Part shown: piece after piece, positions 61,938 to 64,000 of the stretch | Layout: every line of letters begins with the position of its first letter | Numbering within the stretch: the first letter of the stretch is position 1 | Source of the DNA: Deltaproteobacteria bacterium HGW-Deltaproteobacteria-13 | Lineage (GTDB): Bacteria > Desulfobacterota > Syntrophia > Syntrophales > Smithellaceae | Direction of reading: 5' to 3' | DNA: 64,000 nt | NCBI GenBank assembly: GCA_002840555.1 | Contig: PHBJ01000015.1 | Coordinates: forward strand, 19,609 to 83,608 | The notes under the pieces: model-generated | What the model saw: only the letters and a program-made list of their open reading frames with translations | Told to the model about the DNA's origin: nothing | Database searches by the model: none | Translations under genes and position numbers: made by a program

Positions 61938-62507
61938 ATGTCCAAAAGGATATTTCTGAGTTTTGCACTTGCTGCGATCTTTGGTTTATCATGTCTGATA
62001 TCTCCGGCAACGGCCGCGGAAAAACAAAAAGACGAACCATCGGGAATAAAGGCTTCTACCCGTCAACCGGCGGCTTCCCATGTAAACAATATCACGCAAA
62101 CCGCGGTTACCGCCGGCGCTCTTTCCTGTGCCAGCCGGATTAACCAGGTCGCGAATTTCCTCACCGCCGGCTCTCAAAATGTCGGCGTTTTGATGTTCCT
62201 GACACCCAATCATCCTGATAAACAACTGTTTTCCGTATCGATGGAAATCCCGCTGGCGGATGCTTCCGCCTATGCCAGCGCCAGTTTTGCTCCCAATCAA
62301 GCCAACGGCTGCGGGGGAATGTATGAAACAGTCTCTTACTGGCCGCAGAAATGCACGGAACTGGCCGGAAATAATTTCGGCACATTAAAAATAATCGGCA
62401 CATTATCAAAAGATATCACCGTGCTAAACGGCGGCGAATTAACGAAAATATTTCTGATGCCGGCGGGGAAAGGGTGTGTCTCTATTAAAAAAGAAATGAT
62501 TCGGTAG
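61938..62507 (+). CDS. Secreted protein of unknown function
   Basis: A 189-residue exported protein. The signal peptide (MSKRIFLSFALAAIFGLSCLISPATAAE) is followed by a Ser/Thr/Ala-rich linker and a domain with four cysteines (ALSCAS, NGCGGMY, PQKCTE, GKGCVS) that could form two disulfides. No family was recognised. GGAGAG precedes the ATG. It is followed 49 bases on by the repetitive surface protein, with which it may be co-transcribed; it might assist that protein's secretion, but nothing in the sequence proves it. Confidence 0.65.
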   Translation: MSKRIFLSFALAAIFGLSCLISPATAAEKQKDEPSGIKASTRQPAASHVNNITQTAVTAGALSCASRINQVANFLTAGSQNVGVLMFLTPNHPDKQLFSVSMEIPLADASAYASASFAPNQANGCGGMYETVSYWPQKCTELAGNNFGTLKIIGTLSKDITVLNGGELTKIFLMPAGKGCVSIKKEMIR

Positions 62508-62556
62508 TATTTAAATATATTAAACCAGCAAGGAATATTTTAAGGAGGTAGAATGA

Positions 62557-64000
62557 ATGAGAAAAAAAATTAAATTTAAGGAAGGGGTTTTCAATGGGGC
62601 CATCATGTTTTTATTGGCCGTAGTCCTGGTCCTATGCGGCATGAGCAATGCGGCAATGGCAGCGGCTAATGACATACTGGTAGACGACGGCTCAGGAAGT
62701 TATATTGATAATGCAGGGGGGATCTATATCGGACCTGCCGGCAACCTGAATATGAATAACCACGATATCAATAATGTCCGTGATATCAATCATGCAAGGG
62801 ATATTTCAACAGACCGTTACACTATTCTTGGCAATGATGTTACTGATACGACTACGGTAAACGGCTCTTTATTCGTAGACAGCAACAGCACATCCACAGC
62901 AGGCGGCAACACCTTTTCTGTTAATGACACGACCGGCATATCGGCACTTTCCAATAGCGGTTCCGTGGGTTTGAATATTAACGACACTAACGCGCAAATC
63001 GGCTACAATGATGGTTCAACGATCAATGGTCTTCAAGCGGATAGCAGCAGATTGGTTGCAACTTCGACTGATTCCGCTAACTATTCCTCAACTTTAAGTC
63101 TGGGCGGCACTTCAGCATATATCAGCTACTACGACGATGTGAACAACATAGAAAATGGCCTGACGGCAGATGCGGGCAGTTTAAATGTCGGTTCCACTAA
63201 TTATGTTACCGGCACAACCTCCGGACTCTCAACCAATGGCACGGATTTAATTGTCGGTTATACTGATCCTTCAATCGGCACTGTTGGCGGAGCATATGGC
63301 CTCCACGCCAATAACGTCGAGGTCAATGTCGGATATGTTGAATATAGTGTTACCGGACCTGATAATTTTCATGGCCTCACCGTAACGAATTCGCAAACCA
63401 CATTGTCCGGCGGGACGGCTTCCACGACTGAGACACTGAGCGATTCCGGCGTAACGTTCACGGACAGCACCAATGGAACGACCTTCAGTGTTGATAATAC
63501 CGGCAATGCAATGATCGCCGGCAATCTGGACATGACGGGCGGCGACATTACCAATGTCAATAGTATTACCGCCACAACTATTTCTGACGGTGCAGGCACG
63601 ACAATCACCGGCGGCGGAATAAACACTAACACGCTGAGAACCACCGGTGACGTAACGGTAGGAGGCGATTTAGCTGTTACAGGTAATACAACTTTGACCG
63701 GCAATCTTGATGTAACCGGTCTTACATCGACAAACGGCATATCCAACACCGGAGACATCACCAATACAGGAGACATCAGCACGGCCACGCTGCAAACCAG
63801 CGGTCTGGCAACCCTTAACTCCGCTCAGGTCAATACAACACTGAATGTTGACGGAGCCACGACTCTCAACAGCACGCTCGATGTAACCGGTCTTACATCA
63901 ACAAACGGCATATCCAACACCGGAGACATCAGCACAGCCACGCTGCAAACCAGCGGCCTGGCAACCCTTAACTCCGCTCAGGTGAATACAACACTTAATG
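62557..64000 (+). CDS. Large repetitive Asn/Thr/Gly-rich surface protein (partial, runs off the window)
   Basis: Starting at ATG 62557 (AAGGAGG upstream) an uninterrupted frame of 481 codons reaches the window edge. The N-terminus has a long signal-like stretch (IMFLLAVVLVLCGMSNAAMA). The mature part is very rich in Asn, Thr, Gly, Ser and Asp with few charged or aromatic residues. Repeats such as LDVTGLTSTNGISNTGDI and TLQTSGLATLNSAQVNTTLN recur. Such beta-helical repeats occur in tail-fibre-like and trimeric adhesin-like surface proteins, often with a C-terminal chaperone domain that would lie beyond the edge. The ATG at 62553 is out of frame and soon stops. Confidence 0.75.
   Translation, partial: MRKKIKFKEGVFNGAIMFLLAVVLVLCGMSNAAMAAANDILVDDGSGSYIDNAGGIYIGPAGNLNMNNHDINNVRDINHARDISTDRYTILGNDVTDTTTVNGSLFVDSNSTSTAGGNTFSVNDTTGISALSNSGSVGLNINDTNAQIGYNDGSTINGLQADSSRLVATSTDSANYSSTLSLGGTSAYISYYDDVNNIENGLTADAGSLNVGSTNYVTGTTSGLSTNGTDLIVGYTDPSIGTVGGAYGLHANNVEVNVGYVEYSVTGPDNFHGLTVTNSQTTLSGGTASTTETLSDSGVTFTDSTNGTTFSVDNTGNAMIAGNLDMTGGDITNVNSITATTISDGAGTTITGGGINTNTLRTTGDVTVGGDLAVTGNTTLTGNLDVTGLTSTNGISNTGDITNTGDISTATLQTSGLATLNSAQVNTTLNVDGATTLNSTLDVTGLTSTNGISNTGDISTATLQTSGLATLNSAQVNTTLN
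63709..64000 (+). repeat. Near-identical internal repeats in the surface protein gene
   Basis: The stretch starting GATGTAACCGGTCTTACATC at 63709 recurs at 63880, 171 bases (57 codons) later, and runs off the edge. The first unit has an extra 18 bases (CCAATACAGGAGACATCA). Only a few third-position changes separate them, so the array is young or kept alike by recombination. Confidence 0.8.

Noticed and set aside
63369..63788. 139-residue leftward frame opposite the surface protein gene
   Set aside because: It is an antisense shadow of a highly biased repeat gene; the plus-strand frame is open from a signal peptide to the edge with a strong ribosome site.
1..64000. CRISPR arrays, rRNA genes, prophage or complete insertion sequences
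   Set aside because: I looked for regularly spaced direct repeats, conserved rRNA blocks and transposase or integrase motifs and saw none. The only regular repeats are the fic promoter array and the surface-protein repeats.

Overview
The window looks like a chromosomal segment of a Gram-negative, strictly anaerobic bacterium of the Desulfobacterota (former deltaproteobacteria), perhaps near Syntrophales. This is inferred from gene content: a 4-hydroxybutyryl-CoA-dehydratase-like enzyme with an acyl-CoA ligase, a selenocysteine tRNA with a probable selenoprotein, MoeA, periplasmic folding factors and Pal. No rRNA gene or taxonomic marker is present, so the assignment is tentative. Most genes are ordinary and unbroken. 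The accessory interest lies in the intergenic DNA, which is rich in decayed genes, tRNA fragments and small repeats.

Layout. 1-7.4 kb: the end of a DUF3568 gene, an RlmI-type rRNA methyltransferase, then a leftward catabolic operon (AbfD-like dehydratase, acyl-CoA ligase, amidohydrolase, SDR) with a divergent TetR regulator at 7.7 kb. 8.5-11 kb: mannose-1-phosphate guanylyltransferase and a family 2 glycosyltransferase among MITE-like repeats. 11.3-11.6 kb: a small secreted HMA-like protein read through an in-frame TGA followed by a SECIS-like hairpin. 11.8-22.9 kb: maf, a YggS-type gene, an HD-GYP response regulator and the leftward operon mfd - PpiC lipoprotein - SurA-like - uvrA. 23-25.7 kb: a Fic protein with an unusual repeat-bearing promoter, Pal and a DUF6125-like gene. 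25.9-29.9 kb: moeA, a three-gene leftward operon with two SDR enzymes, a moeA fragment and an intact tRNA-Sec gene. 29.9-38 kb: a mosaic of poorly known exported or membrane proteins, an ABC-F protein with an attenuator-like leader, and several tRNA-derived scars. 38.4-43.7 kb: a TMTC-like TPR membrane protein, an acyltransferase and a Prc/Tsp protease. 43.7-61.4 kb: a surface-polysaccharide and glycolipid region with a GDP-heptose module (GmhA, HddA, fused HddC-GmhB), an epimerase, a UDP-galactopyranose-mutase-like flavoprotein, two cobalamin-type radical SAM enzymes, two methyltransferases and four multi-spanning GT-C-like proteins. 61.9-64 kb: a small secreted protein and the start of a large repetitive surface protein that runs off the window.

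How the parts fit. The tRNA-Sec gene at 29780-29877 and the TGA-containing gene at 11342-11641 support each other: the cell can decode UGA as selenocysteine, and this gene has the Cys-x-x-Sec motif and hairpin expected of a bacterial selenoprotein. MoeA and selenocysteine are both used by Mo/W-dependent formate dehydrogenases, though none lies here. GDP-mannose and GDP-heptose synthesis would feed the glycosyltransferases. Several leftward glycan genes share sigma-70-type promoters, three of which carry the same AATTTCCC block just before the -10 box, which may mark a small regulon. Fragments of tRNA-Sec and moeA around 27-34 kb point to past integration or duplication at the selenocysteine tRNA locus.
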